In this document: positions 1-6,177 of the stretch, piece after piece
Layout: every line of letters starts with the position of its first letter
How positions within the stretch are numbered: the first letter of the stretch is position 1
From: Spirochaetaceae bacterium
GTDB taxonomy: Bacteria; Spirochaetota; Spirochaetia; Treponematales; Breznakiellaceae
Assembly: GCA_031279895.1 (NCBI GenBank)
Contig: JAITHR010000110.1
Location: forward strand, 1 to 8,114
Length of the DNA: 8,114 bases
Reading direction: 5' to 3'
The notes under the pieces: model-generated
What the model saw: only the letters and a program-made list of their open reading frames with translations
The model's database searches: none
What the model was told of the DNA's origin: nothing
Translations under genes and position numbers: made by a program

Positions 1-4
1 GTAC

Positions 5-277
5 CGCGGGGAGGCGCGGTGGCACGGCGGGGCGGCGTGGTGGTAACGCGCGGCGGCGTGGTGGTAAGGCGGGGCGGCGTGGTGGTAAGGCAGGGAGCCG
101 TGGTGCCGAAGCGGAGAGATATACGCCCGAAGCGGGGCGGCGTGGCGCCGAAGCGGGGCGGTGTGTGTCTGAAACGCGGGGTTATGTCGTCAAAGCGGGG
201 CGGTGTGTGTCTGAAGCGGGGCGGTGTGGTGCCGAAGCGGGGCGGCGTGGTGGTAAAGCGGGGAGGGAAGCTATGAA
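5..277. repeat. 21-bp tandem array 1, 13 units, truncated by the window edge
   Basis: Thirteen consecutive 21-nt units fit without any insertion or deletion, with unit starts at 5, 26, 47, 68 and so on to 257. The plus strand is G-rich, with the core GCGGGGCGG followed by a variable half such as CGTGGTGGTAA, CGTGGTGCCGA or TGTGTGTCTGA. Units 6 and 9 are strongly diverged yet keep the length. Because 21 is a multiple of three, both strands stay open: plus reads as a heptad of the type RGGVVVK, minus as PPRFGTT. The plus frame closes at the TGA at 274-276 inside the next hairpin element. I see no ribosome binding site or domain, so I call this a repeat, not a gene. The last unit runs directly into the first hairpin of the 104/105-bp repeat. 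Confidence 0.9.
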
Positions 278-500
278 ACAGCCGGAGGCTGCGCGAAGCG
301 TAGCCGCGCCTAAACAGCAACCAGTGAAGTAAATGGACACGGTGTTGCACTACTTGGAAGCAACAGGCGGCCATGTTTGAAACAGCCGGAGGCTGCGCGA
401 GAGCGTAGCAGCGCCTAAACAGCAACCGGTAATGTAACTGGACAAGGTGTTGCACTACTTGAAAGCAACAGGCGGCCATGTTTGAAACAGCCGGAGGCTG
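275..500. repeat. Tandem 104/105-bp direct repeat (two full units plus a third hairpin)
   Basis: Unit 1 is 275-378 and unit 2 is 379-483. They are nearly identical, differing by a few substitutions and one inserted base. A third unit begins at 484 but stops after its hairpin. Each unit starts GAAACAGCCGGAGGCTG (a 5-bp stem with a GGA loop), passes through a GCGCGA...GCGCC stretch and AAACAGCAACC, and ends with a conserved segment containing GTGTTGCACTACTT and GGCGGCCATGTTT. Read on the minus strand, each unit opens with ATG and begins MAACCFQVVQH. Units 1 and 2 are in the same frame there, and that frame stays open through array 1 to the left edge. A diverged third full copy lies at 6982-7082, so this is a dispersed element. 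Confidence 0.88.
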
Positions 501-501
501 T

Positions 502-519
502 GCCTCCGCCGCCGGAGGC
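502..519. repeat. Perfect 7-bp-stem hairpin upstream of metK
   Basis: GCCTCCG-CCGC-CGGAGGC forms a perfect seven-base stem with a four-base loop. It lies two bases after the third copy of the CAGCC-GGA-GGCTG hairpin and is followed on the plus strand by TGGTAAAAAAC. On the minus strand this reads as a stem preceded by a T-run, so it is not a classic terminator in either direction. It lies about 70 nt before the metK start, in the expected promoter or leader region. No convincing -35 was found; TACACT at 543-548 is the only weak -10 candidate. Confidence 0.55.
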
Positions 520-587
520 TGGTAAAAAACTTTCCGGTGTGTTACACTAGGGAAAAAGCCCGCCGTAGCGCGGGACAAGGAGCATTT

Positions 588-1757
588 ATGGAGCAAAGGC
601 GCTTTTTCTTCACCTCCGAATCGGTCGGAGAGGGGCATCCCGACAAACTCTGCGACCAAATCTCTGACGCCATACTGGATGCGTGCCTCAAAGACGACCC
701 GCAAAGCCGGGTGGCCTGCGAAACTTTCGTGTCAACTTCCCTGGTCCTCATAGGCGGGGAGATAACCACCAAAACCTTTGTTGACTTTCAAACCATCGTG
801 CGGGACGTGGCAAAGCAGGTGGGGTACACGGACCCGGCCTACGGGCTGGACTACCAGTCAATGGCGGTTCTGGACATGATACACAGCCAGTCGCCGGACA
901 TAAGCCAGGGGGTCTCTGGAACGGGTCTTGACGAGTACAAAGGGAAAACCGGCGCCGGGGACCAGGGCATGATGTTCGGCTTTGCCTGCGACGAAACCGC
1001 AGAGCTTATGCCGCTCCCTATCACGCTGGCGCATAACCTCCTCAAACACGCATCTATCCTGCGCAAAACCCACGCGGTTCCGTGGCTGCGGCCCGACGCG
1101 AAAGCTCAGGTAACCGTGGCCTACGAGGGGCATACGCCGGTGGCCATTGACACGGTTGTCCTTTCGCACCAGCACGACGACGGGGTTTCCTATGAGGAAA
1201 TCCGCGAAACCGTCATAGCGCGGATTATTAAGCCCGTGCTGGAACCGACCGGTCTTTTGGGATCCGGCGTTACCTACTTTATTAACCCCACCGGACGCTT
1301 CGTGGTGGGCGGTCCCTTCGGAGACACCGGACTTACCGGCAGAAAGATAATCGTAGATACCTACGGAGGCATGGGGCGACACGGCGGCGGCGCTTTCTCC
1401 GGCAAAGATCCCACCAAAGTCGACCGGTCAGGCGCCTACGCCGCCCGGTATGCGGCAAAGAACATTGTCGCCGCGGGGCTTGCGAAGCGCTGCGAGGTGC
1501 AGCTTGCCTACGCGATCGGGGTGCCGTTTCCGGTGGCGGTGATGGTAGACACTTTCGGCACCGCCGCGGCGCCGGAGAAGCGCATCGAGGAGGCCGTAGC
1601 GAAGGTGTTCGACCTTTCTCCCGCGGGCATCATCGAGAGCCTTGACCTCCTGCGCCCCAGATACCAGGCCACCGCCACCTACGGGCATTTCGGCAGACCC
1701 GAGTTCCCCTGGGAGCGGACCGACAAAGCTGCGACCCTGCGCGATGCGGTCGGGTAA
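588..1757 (+). CDS. metK: S-adenosylmethionine synthetase (methionine adenosyltransferase)
   Basis: MetK makes S-adenosylmethionine from methionine and ATP in the cytosol, releasing phosphate and pyrophosphate. It supplies methylation, polyamine and radical-SAM chemistry. The 389-residue protein has the usual length and every signature: [16 protein letters not shown] near residues 16-31, the ATP-site hexapeptide GAGDQG at 122-127, GDTGLTGRK at 245-253, and the phosphate-loop region [19 protein letters not shown] beginning at 266. The ATG at 588 is preceded by AAGGAG with seven-base spacing. An in-frame start at 537 would add 17 residues unlike the family, so I reject it. A small stem, CCCGC/GCGGG (559-563 with 570-574), sits just before the ribosome binding site. 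The leader is too short and simple to be a recognisable SAM riboswitch. The SGNH hydrolase follows after 17 nt and is probably co-transcribed. Confidence 0.98.
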   Translation: MEQRRFFFTSESVGEGHPDKLCDQISDAILDACLKDDPQSRVACETFVSTSLVLIGGEITTKTFVDFQTIVRDVAKQVGYTDPAYGLDYQSMAVLDMIHSQSPDISQGVSGTGLDEYKGKTGAGDQGMMFGFACDETAELMPLPITLAHNLLKHASILRKTHAVPWLRPDAKAQVTVAYEGHTPVAIDTVVLSHQHDDGVSYEEIRETVIARIIKPVLEPTGLLGSGVTYFINPTGRFVVGGPFGDTGLTGRKIIVDTYGGMGRHGGGAFSGKDPTKVDRSGAYAARYAAKNIVAAGLAKRCEVQLAYAIGVPFPVAVMVDTFGTAAAPEKRIEEAVAKVFDLSPAGIIESLDLLRPRYQATATYGHFGRPEFPWERTDKAATLRDAVG

Positions 1758-1774
1758 ACGGTACGGGTAACGCG

Positions 1775-2356
1775 GTGATCGTGTGTTTTGGAGACAGTCT
1801 TACCGCCGGCCACGGCGCCGCGGTTCCCGGGGTTGACGACCCGCAGCGCGCATATCCGGCGTACCTTGAAAAGCGGCTGGGGAGGCCGGTGATAAACGCC
1901 GGCGTGAGCGGGGATACCACCTTTGACGCCCTTGAGCGGCTGGAGCGCGACGTGCTTGCCTATAATCCGAGTATCGTGATTATCGAGTTCGGCGCGAATG
2001 ATTTTTTCAAGCAGGTCCCCCCGCGGGAAACCCAAGAGAACTTTGCGAAGATGCTTGCGCTCCTTACAGGAGGCGGCACGCACCGGACGCTCTATGCGGC
2101 CAAGTTCTATACCGAGAAGGTGGCGTATGATATGGCGCGGAGCGCGGGCCGGGCCGCGTATACGGACCCGCGGGAGTTTATCGCGTGTTACGACGCGGTA
2201 TTCGATTCCCTTACCCCCGCTGCGGACCTTATTCCCGATATTTGGACCGGCGTGTGGGGCCGCTATATGTCCGACGACCTTCACCCCAACGCCAAAGGCT
2301 ACGAAATCATGGCCGACCACTACTTCCGCCGTCTCCGCAGCCTCCGGCTGTTTTAA
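1775..2356 (+). CDS. SGNH/GDSL-family hydrolase (TesA-like esterase, lysophospholipase or thioesterase)
   Basis: A 193-residue protein with the SGNH hydrolase blocks in order: GDSL at 6-9 (nucleophile Ser8), the block II Gly in NAGVSGDT at 41-48, GAND at 73-76 (oxyanion Asn75) and the catalytic DxxH at D167/H170 in DDLHPN. The length and block spacing fit the TesA-type arylesterase/lysophospholipase/acyl-CoA thioesterase group, but the substrate cannot be read from sequence. There is no signal peptide, because the protein begins directly with the first beta strand (MIVCFGDSL), so a cytoplasmic location is expected. The start is GTG, with no strong Shine-Dalgarno sequence. Translation probably depends on coupling to metK, whose stop lies 17 nt upstream. 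The last residues (SLRLF) and the TAA are encoded by a copy of the dispersed hairpin CAGCC-TCC-GGCTG-TTTT. Confidence 0.9.
   Translation: MIVCFGDSLTAGHGAAVPGVDDPQRAYPAYLEKRLGRPVINAGVSGDTTFDALERLERDVLAYNPSIVIIEFGANDFFKQVPPRETQENFAKMLALLTGGGTHRTLYAAKFYTEKVAYDMARSAGRAAYTDPREFIACYDAVFDSLTPAADLIPDIWTGVWGRYMSDDLHPNAKGYEIMADHYFRRLRSLRLF
2338..2356 (+). terminator. Hairpin plus T-run overlapping the end of the SGNH gene
   Basis: CAGCC-TCC-GGCTG at 2338-2350 is followed by TTTT at 2351-2354. It is the reverse complement of the CAGCC-GGA-GGCTG elements elsewhere in the window. The stem is only 5 bp and the T-run 4 nt, so termination would be modest. The position at the end of the metK-SGNH unit supports the role. 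A second stem, CCGCC-TCC-GGCGG, follows at 2358-2370. Confidence 0.45.
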
Positions 2357-2434
2357 ACCGCCTCCGGCGGCTTCAAACAGCGTCTTGATACCGCGGCGAA
2401 GCGGGCAGCGACAGACTAGCTGCCTCCGGCGGCT

Positions 2435-2452
2435 GGGGGAACCGGTTCCCCC
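2435..2452. repeat. Perfect 18-nt palindrome
   Basis: GGGGGAACCGGTTCCCCC is its own reverse complement with no loop. A cruciform or RNA hairpin would have a 7-bp stem and a tight CCGG turn. It follows directly after the GCTGCC-TCC-GGCGGC hairpin and is followed by AAACCCCCC. It could act as part of a bidirectional end signal between convergent genes, or as a protein-binding dyad. Nothing in the sequence decides between these. Confidence 0.85.
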
Positions 2453-2504
2453 AAACCCCCCGAACAACGCTACGCCCCTAAGCGGACTGACCGGGTGTGG
2501 GGCG

Positions 2505-2538
2505 CTTCGCATGACGCTTATGAAACAGCCGGAGGCTG
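2505..2538. repeat. 34-nt dispersed repeat, copy 1 (GACGCTTATG plus hairpin)
   Basis: The 34 nt from CTTCGCATGACGCTTATG through AAA to the hairpin CAGCC-GGA-GGCTG (2526-2538) are identical to 4592-4625. The surrounding sequence differs, apart from short flanks, so this is a dispersed element. Related versions with other stems lie at 2611-2635 (GACGCTTATGG then CCGTC-GGA-GACGG) and, inverted, at 6108-6138. Confidence 0.85.
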
Positions 2539-2610
2539 CGGCTTCATGCCTCGCGCCCCAAACAACGTCGCCTCTAATCTGTTTGCGCTCGCTTATGGCC
2601 GCAAATCAGG

Positions 2611-2642
2611 ACGCTTATGGAACCGTCGGAGACGGCTGTTTC
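2611..2642. repeat. GACGCTTATGG + CCGTC-GGA-GACGG hairpin forming the 3' end of the GH36 gene
   Basis: The element is ACGCTTATGGAA followed by the hairpin CCGTC-GGA-GACGG (2623-2635) and CTGTTTC. On the minus strand it supplies the last codons and the TAA (2615-2617) of the glycosidase gene. An inverted partner, CCGTC-TCC-GACGG, lies just upstream of that gene's start (4522-4534), so the gene is bracketed by inverted copies of the same hairpin. Confidence 0.75.
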
Positions 2643-4513
2643 ATAAAGAGTGTTATGGAATGGGGGGCGAAGACGGTTTGGTCAGGGTTCCGGCCTACGC
2701 GGTGGTCCACGAGCAGGTCCGCGCACTCCAGATCCGCGTACATATCCGGCGCACTGTCCCGCCGGAGCGCGTAGGGCCTCCCGCGCAGGTTGATAAGCCC
2801 CGCTGTCGCACCGGACCGGCTCTCCAGACGAAACACCTCCCAAGCAATGCGGACAGCGCCGTACTCGTCGTCCGCAAGGGCGTCGTAAAGCGCCGTAATC
2901 CTGCGGGTAAACGCCGCGTCTTTCCTGTCCTTATCAGACGGATCGCCGGAAACCATAAGCTGTCCGGCCAAAAGAAAGTTGACAAGCGCGATAAGCTCCC
3001 GCTCGTTTTCAGAAAGACTGCAATTTCCCCTTTGCAAAAAGATAACGTCAGGATCGTTCCGGTACACCGCGCCGTCCAGAAACGAGCGGCCTATGGTATC
3101 CATAAGGTTTATGTACGCGCTGGGACGACCGGTATGCCCAAGAAGCCGCACCAGCCCCCACTCCCAATCTCCGCTCGTGTCCGCACCAATCCGGCAAAGG
3201 GGAAAATGCCGGAAAGAAAGCCCCAGCGGTGCGCCGCACCCCAGATAAGCCACCGGAAGCCCCGCGGCGTTGGTCTTTTTGGCGAAAAGTCGGGCGCAGG
3301 CCCGCTCGTAATGGGTCCAGAAGTTCCCGCGGCCCGCAAAATTCCCCGGAAGCGCGCCGGCATAGAGAAAATCTATCTTGAGAAAGCGGAATCCCCAGGT
3401 TTCAATCACGGTGTTCATAAGACCTTCGAGGTAGTCAAGCACATCCTCCCGCGAAATATCGAGGCAGTAATACCGTCCGTCCCACAGGTGGTTGAACCCC
3501 GCGACGACCGGCCTTCCCCGCTCGTCCCGCAGAACCCACGACGGGCGTTCCCGCAGGACCTTCGCCCGCCGCGTTACGATACACGGGGCAAGCCAGAGCC
3601 CCGGCACCATGCCCGCCTGCTCGACGGCGGCGGCGATCGGCGCAAGCCCGTTGGGGAAGCGCTTCCCGTGGGGCTCCCATTCCCCCACCACGCGCTCCCA
3701 GCCGTCGTCAATCTGAAAAACCGCGGGCTTCCCCCGATCCAGATACCACGTCCTCATAAAACCGCCCGGGTTCCCCATGCCCGCAAGGTCTTCCAGGATA
3801 ACAGCCTCGTTAATGTTCGTGTAATGGTGGTACCACGACGTATAGCCCCCCGGAACCGTGTCTTTGAGCCGGTTGGACGGAGCGCTGAGGAATTGGTTGG
3901 CCGCAAACGCCGCGTCCTTTCGGTAGAGCGCCTTGAGCGTGTCTTTAAGCGCGAAGAACCCGTCGGCGTAAAAGACCGCGATTTCCGCGATACGGTCCCG
4001 ATTCCTCTCAAGCGGGCAAAATACCTCCGGTATAATACGGCGTTCAGCCATTCTCACGCGGTAACGCACCGGCGGAAGCCCCGGCGCCTGTTTGGACGCG
4101 ATGCAGAGGTAGTGGTTTCGGGCGCGGAGGTACATGATGAAGTGGGCGATACGCTCTTCCGCCGGCGCGTCCGGCCTGTCCGCGGGACTGGCGGTGAGGG
4201 TGATAAGTTCGGGAATAAGGCGGACTTTGCGGGGCAGGGTTTCGGATCCCCGAAGCTCCCAGCCTGCTGACCATGACTGCCATCCGCCGCAGTGCGCCGC
4301 AATGTCCGCCGTGTCGGTAAACGCGCCGCGCTCCGCCTGTCCCATGCCCGCCGCGTCAAAAAGCCTGTCAAAAGACCACGAGTCAATGGCCGTAGTCGGT
4401 GCCGGTGTACCCATAAAAGAAAAAGAAGAAGAAGAAAACGCCTCCGGCATCTCTTTTCTATAGAGAAACGACGTAAACGCCGCCCCGGAATTCTCCTCCC
4501 GTATAATACCCAT
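2615..4513 (-). CDS. GH36-type alpha-galactosidase / melibiase-like glycoside hydrolase
   Basis: A 632-residue protein with the clan-D (GH36/GH27-like) retaining glycosidase signatures: FQIDDGW at 266-272 on the barrel, GLWLAP at 305-310, nucleophile Asp381 in FLKIDF, and acid/base Asp445 in RIGADTSGDW. Members typically hydrolyse alpha-galactosides such as melibiose or raffinose-family sugars. Raffinose-synthase-like and alpha-N-acetylgalactosaminidase relatives share the fold, so substrate is uncertain. There is no signal peptide, which suggests a cytoplasmic enzyme acting on imported oligosaccharide, but no transporter is in the window. The start is uncertain. ATG 4513 lies just after a hairpin with only a distant GGAG; ATG 4450 and ATG 4414 also lack good ribosome sites. 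The open frame continues to 4753 through repeats and into fumarase beta, which I reject. Codons near the N-terminus include a CTT/TTC run giving FSSSSFSF. The last eight residues (KQPSPTVP) and the stop come from a dispersed hairpin element. Confidence 0.9.
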   Translation of the reverse strand: MGIIREENSGAAFTSFLYRKEMPEAFSSSSFSFMGTPAPTTAIDSWSFDRLFDAAGMGQAERGAFTDTADIAAHCGGWQSWSAGWELRGSETLPRKVRLIPELITLTASPADRPDAPAEERIAHFIMYLRARNHYLCIASKQAPGLPPVRYRVRMAERRIIPEVFCPLERNRDRIAEIAVFYADGFFALKDTLKALYRKDAAFAANQFLSAPSNRLKDTVPGGYTSWYHHYTNINEAVILEDLAGMGNPGGFMRTWYLDRGKPAVFQIDDGWERVVGEWEPHGKRFPNGLAPIAAAVEQAGMVPGLWLAPCIVTRRAKVLRERPSWVLRDERGRPVVAGFNHLWDGRYYCLDISREDVLDYLEGLMNTVIETWGFRFLKIDFLYAGALPGNFAGRGNFWTHYERACARLFAKKTNAAGLPVAYLGCGAPLGLSFRHFPLCRIGADTSGDWEWGLVRLLGHTGRPSAYINLMDTIGRSFLDGAVYRNDPDVIFLQRGNCSLSENERELIALVNFLLAGQLMVSGDPSDKDRKDAAFTRRITALYDALADDEYGAVRIAWEVFRLESRSGATAGLINLRGRPYALRRDSAPDMYADLECADLLVDHRVGRNPDQTVFAPHSITLFMKQPSPTVP

Positions 4514-4670
4514 AACCACAGCCGTCTCCGACGGTTTTAAACAGCCTCTTGATACGCGCCTCTCAGCTGTCCGTACCTGCTTTGTGCCGCACTTCGCATG
4601 ACGCTTATGAAACAGCCGGAGGCTGTCCGCGCCGCGCCTCTCAGCTGTCCACGCCCGCTTTGCCGCGGTA
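4514..4670. other. Intergenic repeat cluster: two boxes and two hairpins
   Basis: Between fumarase beta and GH36 lie, on the plus strand: hairpin CCGTC-TCC-GACGG with TTTT (4522-4538), box A (4555-4590), the 34-nt repeat with its CAGCC-GGA-GGCTG hairpin (4592-4625), and box B (4633-4666). Boxes A and B both begin CGCGCCTCTCAGCTGTCC, then continue with a CCTGCTTT or CCGCTTT segment and GCCGC. On the minus strand the 4613-4625 hairpin reads CAGCC-TCC-GGCTG-TTTC and could serve as a weak terminator for the fumarase operon. No small gene is supported here. Confidence 0.8.
4555..4590. repeat. Dispersed box, copy A
   Basis: It begins CGCGCCTCTCAGCTGTCC and ends with CCTGCTTTGTGCCGC. Close copies lie at 4633-4666 and 6144-6177, with a diverged inverted copy at about 2386-2419. 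In each of the two non-inverted clusters the box is adjacent to a GACGCTTATG-hairpin element. The copy at 6144-6177 ends exactly where the 36-unit array begins. Confidence 0.8.
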
Positions 4671-4672
4671 TC
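4633..4672. repeat. Dispersed box, copy B, containing the fumarase beta stop codon
   Basis: It has the same first 18 bases as copy A, then ACGCCCGCTTTGCCGCGGTATC. The final 21 nt (4652-4672) match 2386-2406 in inverted orientation with one mismatch. The TGA stop of the fumarase beta gene (4671-4673 read on the minus strand) begins inside this block. Confidence 0.78.
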
Positions 4673-5249
4673 AGGAAGCTTTTGTGCCGCCGCCGCTGGC
4701 GGTGAGGTAGGCTTCCCTGCCGCTCTGGTAGAGGTTCGCGCCGCGGCTGTCAATAACGGTCATCACCGGAAAGTCCGCCACCGTGAGGCGGCGCACCGCT
4801 TCGGCGCCAAGGTCGGGAAAGGCGATAACCTCGGCGGCTTTTACGCACCCCGAAAGAAACGCGCCCAAGCCGCCTATGGCGGCGAAATAAACCGCGCCGC
4901 CGCGTTTCATTGCGGCAACAACCTCCTCGGACCGCTTCCCCTTCCCGATCATGCCGCGCATCCCCAAATCCAGAAGGCGCGGCGTGTAGGAGTCCATCCG
5001 GTAGCTCGTGGTAGGCCCTGCTGACCCGATAACCTGCCCGGGCGAAGGCGGCGTGGGACCCACATAGTACACCACCGAATCTTCAAGGGGAAACGGAAGC
5101 TCCCCGCCGGAATCAAGCAGTTCCGCAAGCCGCTTGTGCGCCGCGTCCCGTGCGGTATAGATAACCCCGCTTACATACACCCGATCCCCCGCACGCAGCC
5201 GCTCCGCCAGCTCCCGCGTCAAAGGCGTCGTTATGTTATACGTCTCCAT
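4671..5249 (-). CDS. Class I (Fe-S) fumarate hydratase / tartrate dehydratase, beta subunit
   Basis: This is the C-terminal-domain subunit of a two-subunit Fe-S hydro-lyase. With the alpha subunit it interconverts fumarate and (S)-malate, or dehydrates L-tartrate. The protein has 192 residues, the usual size for a stand-alone beta subunit. Visible motifs are GDRVYVSGVIYTARDAAHKR at 21-40, GPTTSYRMDSYTP at 78-90 and GMIGKG at 99-104; the family uses this region for substrate carboxylate binding. The ATG at 5249 shares its A with the TAA of the alpha subunit (TAATG), and GGAGG lies seven bases upstream, inside the alpha gene, so translation is coupled. A longer reading from 5303 lies inside alpha and is rejected. 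Fumarase is the likelier role, but the sequence alone does not exclude tartrate dehydratase. Confidence 0.93.
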   Translation of the reverse strand: METYNITTPLTRELAERLRAGDRVYVSGVIYTARDAAHKRLAELLDSGGELPFPLEDSVVYYVGPTPPSPGQVIGSAGPTTSYRMDSYTPRLLDLGMRGMIGKGKRSEEVVAAMKRGGAVYFAAIGGLGAFLSGCVKAAEVIAFPDLGAEAVRRLTVADFPVMTVIDSRGANLYQSGREAYLTASGGGTKAS

Positions 5250-6091
5250 TACAGTACCTCCGAGGCGTGCCGCGCAACGTGGCAGTTGATATTGACCGCG
5301 CACGGAAGACCCGCGATATGGGTGGGCATGGCCTCCACCGCCACCTTAAGCGCCGTGGTGCGCCCGCCGAACCCCTGTGGCCCGATACCAAGCCCGTTAA
5401 TCCGCCAAAGTATCTCCGCCTCAAGGTCCCGATAGTACGGCGCGTCTGCATCCCTGTCAAGCGGGCGCAAAAGCGCCTTCTTCGCAAGAAACGCGGCCTT
5501 GTCAAAGGTGCCGCCGATTCCCACGCCCACCACCAGCGGGGGACAGGGATTGGGACCCGCCTCTTCCACCGCGGAAACCACGAACTCAATTACCCCCTCC
5601 CGCCCGTCGGACGGACGGAGCATCCGTATCCTGCTCATGTTTTCACTGCCGAACCCCTTGGGCGCCACCGTAATCCCCAGCCGGTCCCCGTCAACAAACT
5701 CCACATACACCATCGCCGGCGTGTTGTCCCCGGTATTCACCCGCTCCAAAGGATCCGCCACCACGGAACAGCGCAGAAACCCCTCGGCATACCCCCGCCG
5801 CACCCCCTCGTCAATCGCGGCGTACAGGTCCCCCTCAATACGCACGTCCCGCCCCATAGCAAGAAACACGCAGGCCATACCCGTATCCTGACAAACCGGC
5901 ACCCCCCTGGACGCGGCAAGCTCAAAGTTGGCCACAATTTTCTCCAGCGTGTCTTTCGCCGGTTCCCAAGGCTCCTCCGCCGCGGCGCGTCGAATACACT
6001 CCCGCACGTCTGACGGCAAATTCCGATTCGCCTCAATACAAAGCCGCCTCACCGCCTCGGTAATACCGGCTGTCTCAATAATCCGCATCAT
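5249..6091 (-). CDS. Class I (Fe-S) fumarate hydratase / tartrate dehydratase, alpha subunit
   Basis: This is the Fe-S-cluster-bearing subunit of the two-subunit hydro-lyase, 280 residues long. Three conserved cysteines fit the cluster ligands: Cys67 in PVCQDTG, Cys183 in GPNPCPP and Cys270 in NINCHVARH. Other family motifs are NTGDNTPAMVY at 119-129, APKGFGSENMS at 143-153, GIGGTFDKAA at 191-200, and GIGPQGFGG further on. The enzyme is cytoplasmic and typical of anaerobes because the cluster is oxygen-sensitive. I place the start at ATG 6091, where GAGGAG lies eight bases upstream. ATG 6088 is also possible. A GTG at 6100 directly follows that same Shine-Dalgarno and is too close. The gene ends at TAATG with beta, as expected of a two-gene operon. 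The leader carries a repeat-family hairpin directly before the ribosome binding site. Confidence 0.95.
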   Translation of the reverse strand: MMRIIETAGITEAVRRLCIEANRNLPSDVRECIRRAAAEEPWEPAKDTLEKIVANFELAASRGVPVCQDTGMACVFLAMGRDVRIEGDLYAAIDEGVRRGYAEGFLRCSVVADPLERVNTGDNTPAMVYVEFVDGDRLGITVAPKGFGSENMSRIRMLRPSDGREGVIEFVVSAVEEAGPNPCPPLVVGVGIGGTFDKAAFLAKKALLRPLDRDADAPYYRDLEAEILWRINGLGIGPQGFGGRTTALKVAVEAMPTHIAGLPCAVNINCHVARHASEVL

Positions 6092-6107
6092 ATTCTCCAC
6101 TCCTCTT

Positions 6108-6138
6108 CCGCCTTAGGCGGTTTTTTACATAAGCGTCC
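6108..6138. terminator. CCGCC-TTA-GGCGG hairpin with T6 on the plus strand, in the fumarase leader
   Basis: CCGCC-TTA-GGCGG (6108-6120) is followed by TTTTTT (6121-6126), the best terminator-shaped hairpin in the window, in plus-strand orientation. No plus-strand gene ends here. On the minus strand it reads GACGCTTATG, then TAAAAAA, then CCGCC-TAA-GGCGG, a variant of the dispersed GACGCTTATG-hairpin element. It lies immediately upstream of the GAGGAG ribosome site of the fumarase alpha gene. It could stop antisense transcription or act as a leader stem that affects mRNA stability or translation. Confidence 0.5.
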
Positions 6139-6143
6139 CGCCC

Positions 6144-6177
6144 CGCGCCTCTCAGCAGTCTCCGCCTGCTTTGCCGC
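6144..6177. repeat. Dispersed box, copy C, abutting array 2
   Basis: It begins CGCGCCTCTCAGCAGTC and ends TGCTTTGCCGC, matching boxes A and B with a few changes. It ends at 6177, and the first 21-bp unit of array 2 starts at 6178 with no gap. Confidence 0.75.

Larger units (their letters stand above)
2357..2614. other. Repeat-filled convergent intergenic region
   Basis: This gap lies between the converging SGNH and GH36 genes. It holds, in order: a CCGCC-TCC-GGCGG hairpin (2358-2370); an inverted, diverged copy (about 2386-2419) of the box also found at 4633-4672; a GCTGCC-TCC-GGCGGC hairpin with one T-G pair (2419-2433); a perfect 18-nt palindrome (2435-2452); and a 34-nt sequence (2505-2538) that recurs exactly at 4592-4625. 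The remaining stretch, about 2539-2610, holds no gene that I can support. Plus-strand frames through this region are open but have no family features. Confidence 0.7.

Noticed and set aside
537..587. 17-residue N-terminal extension of MetK
   Set aside because: It has no ribosome site, the sequence is unlike the family, and ATG 588 has a strong AAGGAG.
530..587. SAM riboswitch in front of metK
   Set aside because: The leader has only one small stem (559-574) and is far too short for the multi-helix junction of SAM-I. No SAM-II or SMK motif was recognised.
2495..4270. 591-codon plus-strand open frame opposite the glycosidase gene
   Set aside because: It is the complement of a gene with clear GH36 catalytic motifs, and its protein is basic, Pro/Arg-rich and without a domain. 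This is a common shadow in GC-rich genes.
4501..4510. TATAAT at 4502-4507 as a plus-strand promoter
   Set aside because: It has no matching -35 at 16-18 bp and lies in the coding start of a minus-strand gene. The same string at 4031-4036 lies inside that gene.
4514..4753. Upstream extension of the glycosidase reading frame
   Set aside because: The extra 80 residues are encoded by boxes and hairpins and overlap the end of fumarase beta.
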